From: Arthrobacter sp. NicSoilC5
GTDB lineage: Bacteria > Actinomycetota > Actinomycetes > Actinomycetales > Micrococcaceae
Length of the DNA stretch: 64,000 nucleotides
Reading direction: 5' to 3'
Assembly: GCF_019977395.1 (NCBI RefSeq)
Contig: NZ_AP024660.1
Location: forward strand, 1,426,001 to 1,490,000
In this document: positions 54,201 to 62,140 of the stretch, piece after piece
How the letters are laid out: each line of letters opens with the position of its first letter
How positions within the stretch are numbered: position 1 is the stretch's first letter
The notes under the pieces: model-generated
Told to the model about the DNA's origin: nothing
What the model saw: the letters and a program-made list of their open reading frames with translations, nothing else
The model's database searches: none
Position numbers and translations under genes: made by a program

Positions 54201-54781
54201 GCCAGCTGTATGACGGCCTTGACCAGGGTGGACTTTGCGGCGCGGAAGTGCTGGTATTCGCCGTCGTAGGCTTCAACCACCTCGCTGGCCAGCTGCCAGG
54301 CCTGCGCACCCCCCAACAGAACCACGTCCCGCTCCACCCCGAGCCGCAGGCCGTAGTCGGAAACGATGCCGCTGGCGAATGAGTGGTAGGTGGACACTTT
54401 GGGCTCCAGGGCGTCACTGCTGAGCAGCCCCGCCGGGAAAAGCTCCCGGTGGTCGTCCTTCGCGGCAAGGCGCTGCAGCGCCAGGAGTTTTGACCGGATC
54501 CGGCTGGCGAGTTCACCCGCAGCTTTGCGGGTGAAGGTCACGCCCAGGACTTCCTCAGGGGTAACCCATCCGTTGGCCACCAGCCATACCACCCGGTCCG
54601 CCATGGTGGCGGTCTTGCCCGATCCGGCGCCCGCGATGACCAGCCGGGGCGCCAAGGGCGACGAGATGATGGCGGATTGCTCGGGCGTGGGAGTGTTCTT
54701 CTCGCCGAGCAGCAAGGACAGTTCTTCGGGGCTGAAACGCACCGCCGGGGTGGCTTCCACAGCAGGCAAGGCCCCACTCAT
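51278..54781 (-). CDS. adnB: AdnB-like helicase-nuclease (UvrD/REP with RecB nuclease)
   Basis: 1167 residues. The ATG at 54779-54781 overlaps the adnA stop (ATGA). SF1 helicase: Walker A GAGSGKT at 51-57, Walker B LLDEFQDTSYAQ, motif III GDPNQSIYGFRGAS, motif VI YVAYTRAK. The RecB-family nuclease near the C-terminus has VDWKTGR and QLAVYRLAW; both helicase and nuclease motifs look intact. In mycobacteria AdnB is the motor subunit of the AdnAB end-resection complex. Partner of the adjacent adnA. Confidence 0.92.
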   Translation of the reverse strand: MSGALPAVEATPAVRFSPEELSLLLGEKNTPTPEQSAIISSPLAPRLVIAGAGSGKTATMADRVVWLVANGWVTPEEVLGVTFTRKAAGELASRIRSKLLALQRLAAKDDHRELFPAGLLSSDALEPKVSTYHSFASGIVSDYGLRLGVERDVVLLGGAQAWQLASEVVEAYDGEYQHFRAAKSTLVKAVIQLAGECAEHLQEPEDVEAWLMARLSEFESLPYLADKKRNTPKAALDLGGMLRTRASVADMVGRYAAAKRARGALDFGDLVALAAKVAQDVPLAAQMERQRYKVVLLDEFQDTSYAQLVLFSRLFGGGHAVTAVGDPNQSIYGFRGASAGQLFHFVREFPVRTGEAEDGTGWAPAPTSFLTTAWRNGRSILAAANVMSQSLGRTAAQHGPAGSRPAAAEVPPLQPSPHAVDGTVVLGRFASDVEEAAALADDVLRYRVTDFELKPDGTPEPPALAVLCRRRAQMEPVRRQFEARGIPYEIVGLGGLLDTPEIVDLVATLRVLADPGRSDALMRLIAGARWRIGPADLMALRDWSSQLARSRGKAAQGFDDDVQDNDEADAPILEGDLTDGASLVEALDFLPRDEWTSSNGRTLSTEARSRLARLSAELRQLRGYLGDDLTTLLGEVERAMLLDIEVAARPGISIHQARRNLDAFQDAAAGFLRTSQRVDILAFLSWLEAASAEENGLEAPASDVNREAVQLLTVHASKGLEWDVVFVPGMNAGAFPSDRDSRWSSGSAALPWPLRGDRADLPQWDLDQPDQKGWLDAEKEYKAGVQAHGESEERRLAYVAYTRAKHVLWVSSAAWVGSRAGRAEMSPFLAELEALTQPADGGSRVPAVVHPFSLEEAALPQQSPLTQETEEARWPYDPLEGPVDLRTGERLRLAGGRRTAMETAAQQVLGLLAAGSARPPRTGGTGQAGKPGEEGRPLPGLTGAAAGWAREAALLLDRRARRSGGQDVHLPTHISASTLVDLGDDPTAVLGRLRRPVPREPGMSARKGTAFHAWVEEYFGKAGMLDLGEAPGSDDHIDAAYDLNEMVATFKASPWADRSPAFVEVPVETRVGEVVVRGRVDAVFQDADGRWDLVDWKTGRRPSAQQLKTRAVQLAVYRLAWARLKDVPLEEVRAAFFYVADNAVVRPHDLGTAADLEGIVAAAITRS

Positions 54782-57700
54782 TCGGTCACCTGCCGTCCAC
54801 GCACGCACAGCGGGCACACCTCGGGAAGACGGCAACCATGACCGCCGTGGCTGCCCTTGGCAGGATCGTGCCGGGCAATGAATTCACGTCCACCCATGAC
54901 GGCTGCGGCCTCCTTGACCATGTCCAATGCCCAGTTCTCCTGTGGGTCGAGTGGTTCCTGCTGTTGGATCGCTGGACTTTTTGCCCCGGTCCCGAGCTGC
55001 GCCAGCACGGCCCCGCCGGACAGGCCCTGGCCACCGCCGGAAGCGTCAAACCCGCCCGCGAGCACTGCTGCCTGGTACGCGCCCAGCTGCGGATGGCGGG
55101 ACAGTTCGTCCTTGCCCGGCTGCCTCTTGCCGGTCTTGAGGTCCACCACTACCAGCCGGCCTTCCCCATCGATCTCCAGCCGGTCCACCTGGCCGCGGAG
55201 CACGGCGTCCCGCGGCGGAGCTTCATCCACCGCCACCCCTCCGAGGGCCACTTCGAAGTCCTGTTCAACACCCAGCAGGCTGCGGCCCTCGTCCCTCATG
55301 GACAGCACATACTGCGCCAGCTTCCGCACCATGGACTCGGCACGCTGGAAGTCCAGCCGGCCCTCCCAATTGTCCTTCATGCCCAACGCAGGCCACCGGC
55401 GCACGAGTTCGGCAACGTACTCGGATCCGGATGCGTCCGGCATGTCCTGCGCGATGGCATGCACCAGGGTGCCCAGGCTTCGGGCGAAGTCCGTGGCAGG
55501 CTCCCCTCCCGCTGCCTGGACGAACCAATCCAACGGCGACTTCTGCACCGTCTCCACCTTCGACGGGGACACGGACACAGTTCCCCCGGGCGGGACCACA
55601 GCCTCGGATGTGGTCAGGGGGGCGAGTCCCCACCAGCTGCCAGGGTGGGCTCCTGCCACAGCTGGTTCGGCCGCTGCGAGCTGCGCCAGGACCCTGGCGG
55701 CTTCCGCCGCCTGTGGCGCCGCGGCATCGAGCTGGGCATGCTGCCTGAGCTCCGCCACCAGGGCGCGGAGTGTCATGGGCCGTTCCACCTGGGTGAAAGC
55801 CCGGCCCCCGGCTTCCGGCCCCAGGGGTGAAACAAAATCCAGGAACGACGACGGTTGGTGGTCCTCCGACGAAACCGCCGTGCAGACCAGCAGTTCGCGT
55901 GCCCTGGACACCGCCGTGGAGAAGCTGCGGAGTTCGTCATAGCGGATATCCCGCAGGCGGCTGAGGGGATCGCGCTGCAGGGCATATTGCGGGCCGTGTT
56001 CCACGGCGTCCGCGTACAGGGTGCTGCCGAGCAGTTCACCGCGGAGCCTCGTATTGGGCCACACCCCCTCCTGCAGCCCGGCAATGATCACCACGGGCCA
56101 CTCCCGCCCTGCCGCGCTGGCCGGCGTCATCAACTCCACAGCGTCATCGAGCTGGGCCCGGGCGGCGAGGGTGTCCATGGGGAGCTCCTGGTTCAGGAGA
56201 TACTCCAGGAACTGTTCCGGCCCGGCGCCGGGCATCTGGTCCACGTAGCGTTCCGCGGTGTGGAAAAGCGCCATCATCGCATCAAGGTCGCGGTCAGCCC
56301 GCGCCCCATGCGGTCCGCCCGACAAAGCTGTCGCTGTCCAGGCCGACGACAGGCCTGTTGAGTCCCAGAGCGCCCACAGTACCGACTCGGCGTTGGCCCC
56401 CGGGAGTCCGGCTGCTTCCCGCCCCGCACGGATCATCCGCGCGGTGCGCCGTGCTGCGCGCCCTTCGATCCCCAATGCGCCCAGCGCCCCCGACTCAAGC
56501 AGGGCCTGGACCAGCAGCGCATCACTGGCGCGGCCCCCGCCGCCCAGGAGTTCCTCGCGCCGCAACGATTGCCGGAGCCTGCGCAGCTCAATGGAGGTAG
56601 CGCCGCCGATGCGGGAGGTGAGGAGGGACACCGCGGCTTCGGGCGTCAAAAGCTCCGGATCCAGCGCAATGGCGAACGCATCGAGGAGCGGACGTACGGC
56701 TACCTCATCGCGCACCGCGGATTCAGCCACGGGCACCCGTACGGGAATGCCCTGCCCGGACAAATAGCGCTGCAACTCGCTGACCTGGCCGCCGTTGCGC
56801 ACGATCACTGCCATGTCCGCAAGATCACGGTTGTGGTTGATGTGCTGGTCCAAAATCCGCTGCGCAACGTACCGCAGCTCATGCACCGGAGTAGGGACAA
56901 GGTGGGCCTCGACGCTGCCGGGTTCGCCGGCATCTCCGGGCCGGCTGAGGCGGCGGGCCAGTTGGCCGCCTGCCCGCTGCGAGATTCGGCCTGCGACGTT
57001 CAACCACGCCTCTGCCACTGCAGGCGCCAGACCGTGGGCATGCCACAGCGGACGCTCGAGGACAGCCGATTGTGCTGACAACAGCCGGGGCAGTTCAGCC
57101 ACCAAGTCCGGCCGGGCGCCCCGGAACCCCTGGACCACAGTGTCCGGGGACGACGTCACGTAGCAGTCTTTACCGGCGGCGATATCCGCCAGCAACTCGA
57201 AGATGGCCGGGTTTGCTTCCTGGATATCGTCCACCAGGACAACCTGCAGCCTGGCACGTTCCGCGGCAAGGAATTCCGGCGCGTCCTGGAAGATCTGCCG
57301 GGCGGCCGTGATGATGCCGGCGGGGTCAAAGGCTTCGGGCATCCGCAGGTCAAGGACGTCCCGGTACTCGGCGTAGAGGCGCGCCGCCGCCTTCCAGTCC
57401 GGCCGGCCACAGGCGTCCGCCAGTTGCGCAAGGTCTTCAGCTGTGCGGCCCGATTCAATGATGCGGTCAAAGAGTTGCCGCACCTCCTGGCGGAACCCCC
57501 TGGTTTCCAGGGCGCCATCAAGATCGGACGGCCACGGCAGTTCCAGGCCGGGCAGCCTGTGGCCCTCAAGGAGTTCCTTGATGATGAGGTCCTGTTCGGG
57601 GCCCGACAACAGGCGCGGCGGCCTGGACAACGGTATAACGCCTTCAGCCTTGGCGCGGCGGATCAGGTCGAATGCGTACGAGGCCCATGTCCTGGCAGGA

Positions 57701-58089
57701 GTGGTGCTGAGGCTCCTGTCCAGCCGGGCAGTGAAACGGTCCCGCAGGAAGTCGGCAGCAAGCCGGGTGGGCGCAAGGATCAGCGTGCGTTCCGGATCCA
57801 CGCCGTCGCGGAAGACCCGCTGAACCGCGGCCTCGACGAGGACGGTGGTCTTTCCCGTGCCTGGTGCACCCGGAACCAGGACCGGTCCGGAGCCTTGGGT
57901 GACGTCAACCGCTGCCTGCTGGTCGGGTGTCAGCAGGAGTGACTCGGCGTGCACCCGGCGGGGCGGCAGCAACCGGAGGGCACTGCCGCCGTCCGGGCTT
58001 CCGGGCATGGGGAAAGCCGGCTCCCTGCCTGCTTCCGGCTCCTGCCGGTGCGGGTCCCAGGGTCCGGTCAAAGGAATCGTTACGGTCAC
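54778..58089 (-). CDS. adnA: AdnA-like helicase-nuclease
   Basis: 1103 residues from GTG 58087-58089, overlapping the ATL stop (GTGA). Walker A GAPGTGKT at 74-81. The Walker B block reads LVDDIQEANP, that is Asp-Asp where active UvrD-like motors have Asp-Glu, suggesting weak ATPase as described for AdnA. The C-terminal RecB nuclease has VVDLKTGKR and QLGAYQ. Three Cys near the end (CRLPEVCPLC) may be part of an Fe-S or zinc site. Its role is DNA end processing with AdnB. Confidence 0.92.
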   Translation of the reverse strand: MTVTIPLTGPWDPHRQEPEAGREPAFPMPGSPDGGSALRLLPPRRVHAESLLLTPDQQAAVDVTQGSGPVLVPGAPGTGKTTVLVEAAVQRVFRDGVDPERTLILAPTRLAADFLRDRFTARLDRSLSTTPARTWASYAFDLIRRAKAEGVIPLSRPPRLLSGPEQDLIIKELLEGHRLPGLELPWPSDLDGALETRGFRQEVRQLFDRIIESGRTAEDLAQLADACGRPDWKAAARLYAEYRDVLDLRMPEAFDPAGIITAARQIFQDAPEFLAAERARLQVVLVDDIQEANPAIFELLADIAAGKDCYVTSSPDTVVQGFRGARPDLVAELPRLLSAQSAVLERPLWHAHGLAPAVAEAWLNVAGRISQRAGGQLARRLSRPGDAGEPGSVEAHLVPTPVHELRYVAQRILDQHINHNRDLADMAVIVRNGGQVSELQRYLSGQGIPVRVPVAESAVRDEVAVRPLLDAFAIALDPELLTPEAAVSLLTSRIGGATSIELRRLRQSLRREELLGGGGRASDALLVQALLESGALGALGIEGRAARRTARMIRAGREAAGLPGANAESVLWALWDSTGLSSAWTATALSGGPHGARADRDLDAMMALFHTAERYVDQMPGAGPEQFLEYLLNQELPMDTLAARAQLDDAVELMTPASAAGREWPVVIIAGLQEGVWPNTRLRGELLGSTLYADAVEHGPQYALQRDPLSRLRDIRYDELRSFSTAVSRARELLVCTAVSSEDHQPSSFLDFVSPLGPEAGGRAFTQVERPMTLRALVAELRQHAQLDAAAPQAAEAARVLAQLAAAEPAVAGAHPGSWWGLAPLTTSEAVVPPGGTVSVSPSKVETVQKSPLDWFVQAAGGEPATDFARSLGTLVHAIAQDMPDASGSEYVAELVRRWPALGMKDNWEGRLDFQRAESMVRKLAQYVLSMRDEGRSLLGVEQDFEVALGGVAVDEAPPRDAVLRGQVDRLEIDGEGRLVVVDLKTGKRQPGKDELSRHPQLGAYQAAVLAGGFDASGGGQGLSGGAVLAQLGTGAKSPAIQQQEPLDPQENWALDMVKEAAAVMGGREFIARHDPAKGSHGGHGCRLPEVCPLCVRGRQVTE

Positions 58090-58502
58090 AAAATCATTCC
58101 ATCATCAGGCACCGACAACCTGTGGAGCCGACGCTCCAGTTCCTCGGCAACTGCGTCGATACTGTCAAAATCACTGTCTGTTGGTGCCCAGCGTGCCGCG
58201 CCCAAATCCACCCGCCACCGCCCCTCCCCCGTGCGGAGGTAGGAACTGTAGTCGCCAACCAGCGGAGTGCCTTCTTCAAGGTAAAGCAGCAGGGCCTCGG
58301 CCTCGTGCCCGGGGGGTGCGTGGCCGCTGGCCTTCAGGACGCGCCACCAAGGGACGGCGCCACCGTGATGGCTCATGACGGAACCGACCTGGCGCGGGCC
58401 GCCCGCACCCAGGAGCTCGGCAACGTCCCCATAGGATACGGCCGCCCCAGGCGGTACCAGGCCCACGACGGCCAGGACCGCCTGGACGTACTCATTCCGC
58501 AT
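58086..58502 (-). CDS. Alkyltransferase-like protein (ATL, MGMT fold lacking the catalytic Cys)
   Basis: 138 residues. The MGMT-type fold is recognised from PPGAAVSYGDVAELLGAGGPRQVGSVM and the active-site block VPWWRVLKASG. The family motif PCHR is PWWR here, with Trp in place of the acceptor Cys, which defines ATL proteins that flag O6-alkylguanine for nucleotide excision repair. It is followed without gap by adnA (GTGA) and precedes a possible leaderless promoter. The C-terminal 35 residues extend past the usual ATL length. Confidence 0.88.
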   Translation of the reverse strand: MRNEYVQAVLAVVGLVPPGAAVSYGDVAELLGAGGPRQVGSVMSHHGGAVPWWRVLKASGHAPPGHEAEALLLYLEEGTPLVGDYSSYLRTGEGRWRVDLGAARWAPTDSDFDSIDAVAEELERRLHRLSVPDDGMIL

Positions 58503-58508
58503 TGATCC

Positions 58509-58514
58509 AATCTA
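58509..58514 (-). promoter_or_regulatory. Candidate -10 box for the ATL-adnA-adnB operon
   Basis: TAGATT on the minus strand, 6 nt before the ATL ATG (58502), the same leaderless geometry as the chorismate mutase gene. The -35 is not evident. Confidence 0.35.
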
Positions 58515-58565
58515 GCCGCAGTGGCGTTCCCCGGAATTGTCGGTGGGTCCCCTTAGCGTTGAAGC

Positions 58566-59276
58566 ATGAGTTCCTGGAACACCCTCCCCCGCGCAGCCTT
58601 CGATCTGGAAACCACCGGCCGCAACTCGCGGGCGGCAAGAATCGTCACGGCATCAATCACCGTAGTGGACCACCAGGGTGAGGTCATCAAGGAGCATGAG
58701 TGGCTGGCCGATCCGGGGGTGGAGATCCCCGTGGAGGCCAGTGACGTCCACGGCATCACCACCGAACAGGCCAGGCGTGAGGGCCGCCCTGCCCACGAGG
58801 TCACGCGTGAGGTGGCCACAGTCCTGCAGGAACTGTTTGATTCCGGCACCCCGGTGATCGCCTTCAACGCAAGCTATGATTTCACGGTCCTCGCCGCCGA
58901 GTCGGCCCGGTACGGGATTCCGCAGCTGAGCCGGTTCCCCGTCCTGGATCCCTACATCATGAACAAGCAGGTTGACCGCTACCGCAAGGGGAAGCGGACA
59001 CTCACCGCGCTGTGTGAGGAGTACGGGGTGGTCCTGGACAATGCGCATACCTCCGCGGCGGACGCCCTGGCCACCCTCAGGGTGCTGGATGCCATGGCGG
59101 GCAAGTTCCCCAAGCTGATGATGCCGGCCAGCCAGCTGCACCAGCTTCAGGTGGACTGGGCGGTCAGCCAGGCATCGGACTTCCAGGAGTACCTCCGGAA
59201 GACGAAACCGGCCGCCGTGATCGAGGGAGACTGGCCCGTGCTGCCGCCGCAGGATGCTACGGCAGGTGGCTTCTAG
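58566..59276 (+). CDS. DnaQ-type 3'-5' exonuclease (DEDDh)
   Basis: 236 residues. Exo I FDLETTG (Asp13, Glu15), exo II FNASYDF with its Asp, exo III HTSAADALATL with His and Asp; the DEDDh set is complete. It starts with ATG 58566 (GTTGAAGC upstream). It is a stand-alone proofreading or nucleic-acid-trimming nuclease; the substrate is unknown. It is divergent from ATL-adnAB, separated by 63 bp, fitting a repair-oriented neighbourhood. Confidence 0.9.
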   Translation: MSSWNTLPRAAFDLETTGRNSRAARIVTASITVVDHQGEVIKEHEWLADPGVEIPVEASDVHGITTEQARREGRPAHEVTREVATVLQELFDSGTPVIAFNASYDFTVLAAESARYGIPQLSRFPVLDPYIMNKQVDRYRKGKRTLTALCEEYGVVLDNAHTSAADALATLRVLDAMAGKFPKLMMPASQLHQLQVDWAVSQASDFQEYLRKTKPAAVIEGDWPVLPPQDATAGGF

Positions 59277-59603
59277 TTGCGCCCGTGCTTCTTCAGTGGG
59301 AGGCATGTCACAGTCACGCCGCTTAATAAAGTGCGGGCTTGAAGCAAGGGCATCGTTCGCCCCAAAAGCGTAATAGCGCTGCAACTGCGGGCACTATTAG
59401 CCGTGGGGCGGAATGATATTCGGCCTTACAGCGGATGGACTTCCCTTTGTTCGCCTAACCTCCGGTATTCGCCCAGGTGAGACAATAAAGTTTTGCGGTC
59501 ACCCCTGCCGCGGACAGCTGGACCAGCGCCGGGCAGGTGCCAGGCGCCACAGCGCTGCCTTGCGGCCCGGTCGACTTATGCCTCATATGAAAGTGACAAC
59601 CTG
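59277..59603. other. Gene-free 327-bp region upstream of the amino acid importer
   Basis: No coding frame is credible here. It holds a perfect inverted repeat TAATAG (59371-59376) / CTATTA (59394-59399) with 17 nt between, and AATAAAGT occurs twice (59325-59332 and 59484-59491). It must contain the promoter of the downstream operon, but no clear -35/-10 pair was found. A TTCGCC sequence recurs near 59449 and 59468. Confidence 0.5.
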
Positions 59604-60557
59604 ATGAAAATCAAAGCGATGAAATGGCTCACTACCGCTCCTGTTGCAGTGGCCCTCGCGGTTTCCCTTGCAGCCTGCGGTGGCGGGTCTTCCCAGCCCA
59701 GCGGCACCCCCACCGATGCCCTCGCCGGCAGCGACCAGCAGACGCTGGACAAGTACACCACCGCCAGCGTCACCCCGATCGACAAGATCGACAAGTCCAA
59801 GCTCGGCCTCATCACCGAAGGCACCCTGCGTGTAGGAACCCTCTCGGACGCCCCGCCCAACATCTTCATCGATCCCTCCGGCAAGTTCACCGGCTACGAC
59901 AACGAACTGCTGCGCGCCATCGGTGACAAGCTGGGCCTGAAGGTTGAATTCGCCTCCACCGATTTCTCCGCCCTGCTTTCCCAGGTGGCCAACAAGCAGT
60001 TCGACGTCGGGTCCTCCTCGATCTCCACCACCGACGCCCGCCGGAAGACCGTTGGCTTCACCAACGGTTACGACTTCGGCTACATGGCTGTCGTCACCAA
60101 GAACGGCTCCAAGGTCAACGGCTTTGCCGACCTCAAGGAAGGCGTCCGCATCGGCGTCGTCCAGGGCACTGTTCAGGATGACTACGTCACCAACACCCTC
60201 AAGCTGGAGCCTGTCCGCTTCCCGGACTACAACACCGTTTACGGCAACGTGAAGAACGGCCAGATCGACGCCTGGGTGGCCCCATCCCAGCAGGCGACCG
60301 GCCAGGTCAAGGACGGCGACAACACCAAGATCGCCGAAAAGGTTGTGAACACCCAGAACTTCACCGCGTACGCAGTGAACAAGGACAACCAGCCCCTGAT
60401 CGACGCCCTCAACTCCGGCCTGGACGCAGTCATCGCCGATGGGACCTGGACCAAGCTGACGTCCGAATGGTACAAGGACCGCCCGACCGTTGCTGAGCAG
60501 ACCCCGCAGGGCTGGAAGCCGGGCAGCAAGGCCGTCCAGATCCCGGCCGCCAAGTAA
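59604..60557 (+). CDS. Polar amino acid ABC transporter substrate-binding lipoprotein
   Basis: 317 residues. The lipobox LAAC gives Cys25 as the acylation site. Family 3 periplasmic-binding fold: GTLRVGTLSDAPPNIFIDPSG, FTGYDNELLRAIGDKLGLKVEF, QFDVGSSSISTTDARRKTVGFTNGYDF, and RIGVVQGTVQDDYV. It is specific for a polar amino acid such as glutamine or glutamate, but the ligand is not determinable. First gene of a three-gene importer, followed after 12 bp by the permease. The start ATG 59604 has a weak ribosome site; 59619 is a possible alternative. Confidence 0.95.
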   Translation: MKIKAMKWLTTAPVAVALAVSLAACGGGSSQPSGTPTDALAGSDQQTLDKYTTASVTPIDKIDKSKLGLITEGTLRVGTLSDAPPNIFIDPSGKFTGYDNELLRAIGDKLGLKVEFASTDFSALLSQVANKQFDVGSSSISTTDARRKTVGFTNGYDFGYMAVVTKNGSKVNGFADLKEGVRIGVVQGTVQDDYVTNTLKLEPVRFPDYNTVYGNVKNGQIDAWVAPSQQATGQVKDGDNTKIAEKVVNTQNFTAYAVNKDNQPLIDALNSGLDAVIADGTWTKLTSEWYKDRPTVAEQTPQGWKPGSKAVQIPAAK

Positions 60558-60569
60558 CCAGGGCGTTCC

Positions 60570-61334
60570 ATGGATATCCTCAAGCAACTCGCTGACACTT
60601 TCCTTGACTGGAAGGCGATGGGCGAAGTCATCCCCAAGATGTTCGCCGTCGGTTTGCCGAACACCCTCGTGCTCGCCATCATCTCCGGCATCATCGGGAC
60701 AGCCCTCGGGATGCTGCTCGCCCTGATGGGGATCTCCCGGAACGCAGCAGCGCGCTGGGTCGCACGGGTCTACACCGACATCCTCCGCGGCCTTCCGCCT
60801 GTCCTGACCATCCTGGTCATCGGATTCGGATTCGGTCCGATCGTCCGTGAATTTACGGGTTCGACGAGCCCGTATCCGATGGCGGTCGCAGCACTGTCCC
60901 TGATGTCCGGCGCCTACATCGGGGAGATCTTCCGCTCCGGCATCCAGAGCGTTGACAAAGGGCAGCTGGAGGCATCCCGCGCCCTGGGGTTCGGCTACGG
61001 TGCATCCATGCGCCTGGTAGTGGTTCCCCAGGGCATCCGCCGGGTGCTTCCTGCCCTGGTCAACCAGTTCATTGCGCTGATCAAGGAGTCATCCCTGGTC
61101 TTCCTCCTCGGCCTGTTGGCCAGTGAGCGGGAAATCTTCCAGATCGGCAAGGACGCGGCAGCCACGACCGGCAACCTTTCGCCCTACGTGGCGGCCGCCG
61201 TCTTCTACCTGGTACTCACCATCCCGTTGACCCACTTCGTCAACTACATCGACGCCCGGTTGCGCAGCGGCCGGCCCGAAAAGAAAGAACCGGACGACGC
61301 CGCAGCCGTCGTTGGAAAGGGAGCCCAGGCATGA
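60570..61334 (+). CDS. Polar amino acid ABC transporter permease (HisM/GlnP type)
   Basis: 254 residues, five TM helices. The coupling motif is [28 protein letters not shown]; the sequence [20 protein letters not shown] is characteristic of this family. Overlaps the ATPase start (ATGA). It forms a homodimeric channel with the ATPase downstream. Confidence 0.95.
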   Translation: MDILKQLADTFLDWKAMGEVIPKMFAVGLPNTLVLAIISGIIGTALGMLLALMGISRNAAARWVARVYTDILRGLPPVLTILVIGFGFGPIVREFTGSTSPYPMAVAALSLMSGAYIGEIFRSGIQSVDKGQLEASRALGFGYGASMRLVVVPQGIRRVLPALVNQFIALIKESSLVFLLGLLASEREIFQIGKDAAATTGNLSPYVAAAVFYLVLTIPLTHFVNYIDARLRSGRPEKKEPDDAAAVVGKGAQA

Positions 61335-62068
61335 GCGAGTTCGCATCAGGAACGCTGAGCGCCAAGAACATCCACCTTTCCTTCGGCAGCAACCACGTGC
61401 TGCGGGGCATCGACCTGCATGTGCCCCAGGGCACCACGGCGTCTGTCATCGGCCCGTCGGGATCCGGTAAGTCCACCCTGCTGCGGGTCATGAACCGGCT
61501 GATCGAACCCGACCAGGGGGACATCCTGCTGGACGGCCGCTCGGTCCTGAAGGACAATCCCGACGAGCTCCGCCGCCGGATCGGCATGGTGTTCCAGCAG
61601 TTCAACCTGTTCCCCCACAAGACGGTGGAGGAAAACGTCTCGCTGGCCCTGCGCAAGCTGCGCAAGCTCTCGAAGGAGGAGGCGCGCAGCGAGGCGCTGG
61701 AACAGCTGGACCTGGTGGGCCTGAAGCACAAGGCCGAGTCCCGCCCCGCCAACCTTTCCGGCGGCCAGCAGCAGCGCGTGGCAATCGCCCGTGCACTGGC
61801 CATGAAGCCCGAGGTGATGTTCTTCGACGAGGCCACTTCTGCCCTGGACCCCGAGCTGGTCAAGGGTGTCCTGGCCTTGATGACGGACCTCGCCAAGGGC
61901 GGCATGACCATGGTGGTGGTGACCCACGAAATGGGCTTCTCCCGCAACGTCTCCGACGCCGTGACGTTCATGGATGCCGGGGTCGTGGTGGAGTCCGGGC
62001 CGCCTGAGCAGCTCTTCACCGAGCCAAGGACAAACCGGCTCAAGGGCTTCCTGTCGGACGTCCTCTAA
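61331..62068 (+). CDS. Polar amino acid ABC transporter ATP-binding protein (GlnQ type)
   Basis: 245 residues. Walker [11 protein letters not shown]-loop in [11 protein letters not shown], signature [15 protein letters not shown], Walker [12 protein letters not shown] and H-loop VVTHEMGF. Typical single-domain ATPase of amino acid importers. ATGA overlap with the permease; a strong terminator follows. Confidence 0.96.
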   Translation: MSEFASGTLSAKNIHLSFGSNHVLRGIDLHVPQGTTASVIGPSGSGKSTLLRVMNRLIEPDQGDILLDGRSVLKDNPDELRRRIGMVFQQFNLFPHKTVEENVSLALRKLRKLSKEEARSEALEQLDLVGLKHKAESRPANLSGGQQQRVAIARALAMKPEVMFFDEATSALDPELVKGVLALMTDLAKGGMTMVVVTHEMGFSRNVSDAVTFMDAGVVVESGPPEQLFTEPRTNRLKGFLSDVL

Positions 62069-62084
62069 CGCCCCGCACGCAAAG

Positions 62085-62120
62085 AAAATCCCCGGCTGCA
62101 GCCTGCAGCCGGGGATTTTT
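62085..62120. terminator. Bidirectional terminator between the amino acid importer and hemL
   Basis: A perfect 16-bp stem (62085-62100 with 62104-62119, AAAATCCCCGGCTGCA) with a 3-nt loop and an outer T-run on the plus strand. It lies 17 bp after the importer stop and 21 bp before the hemL stop on the other strand. Confidence 0.9.
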
Positions 62121-62140
62121 CTTAGGGGACGACGGCGGGG

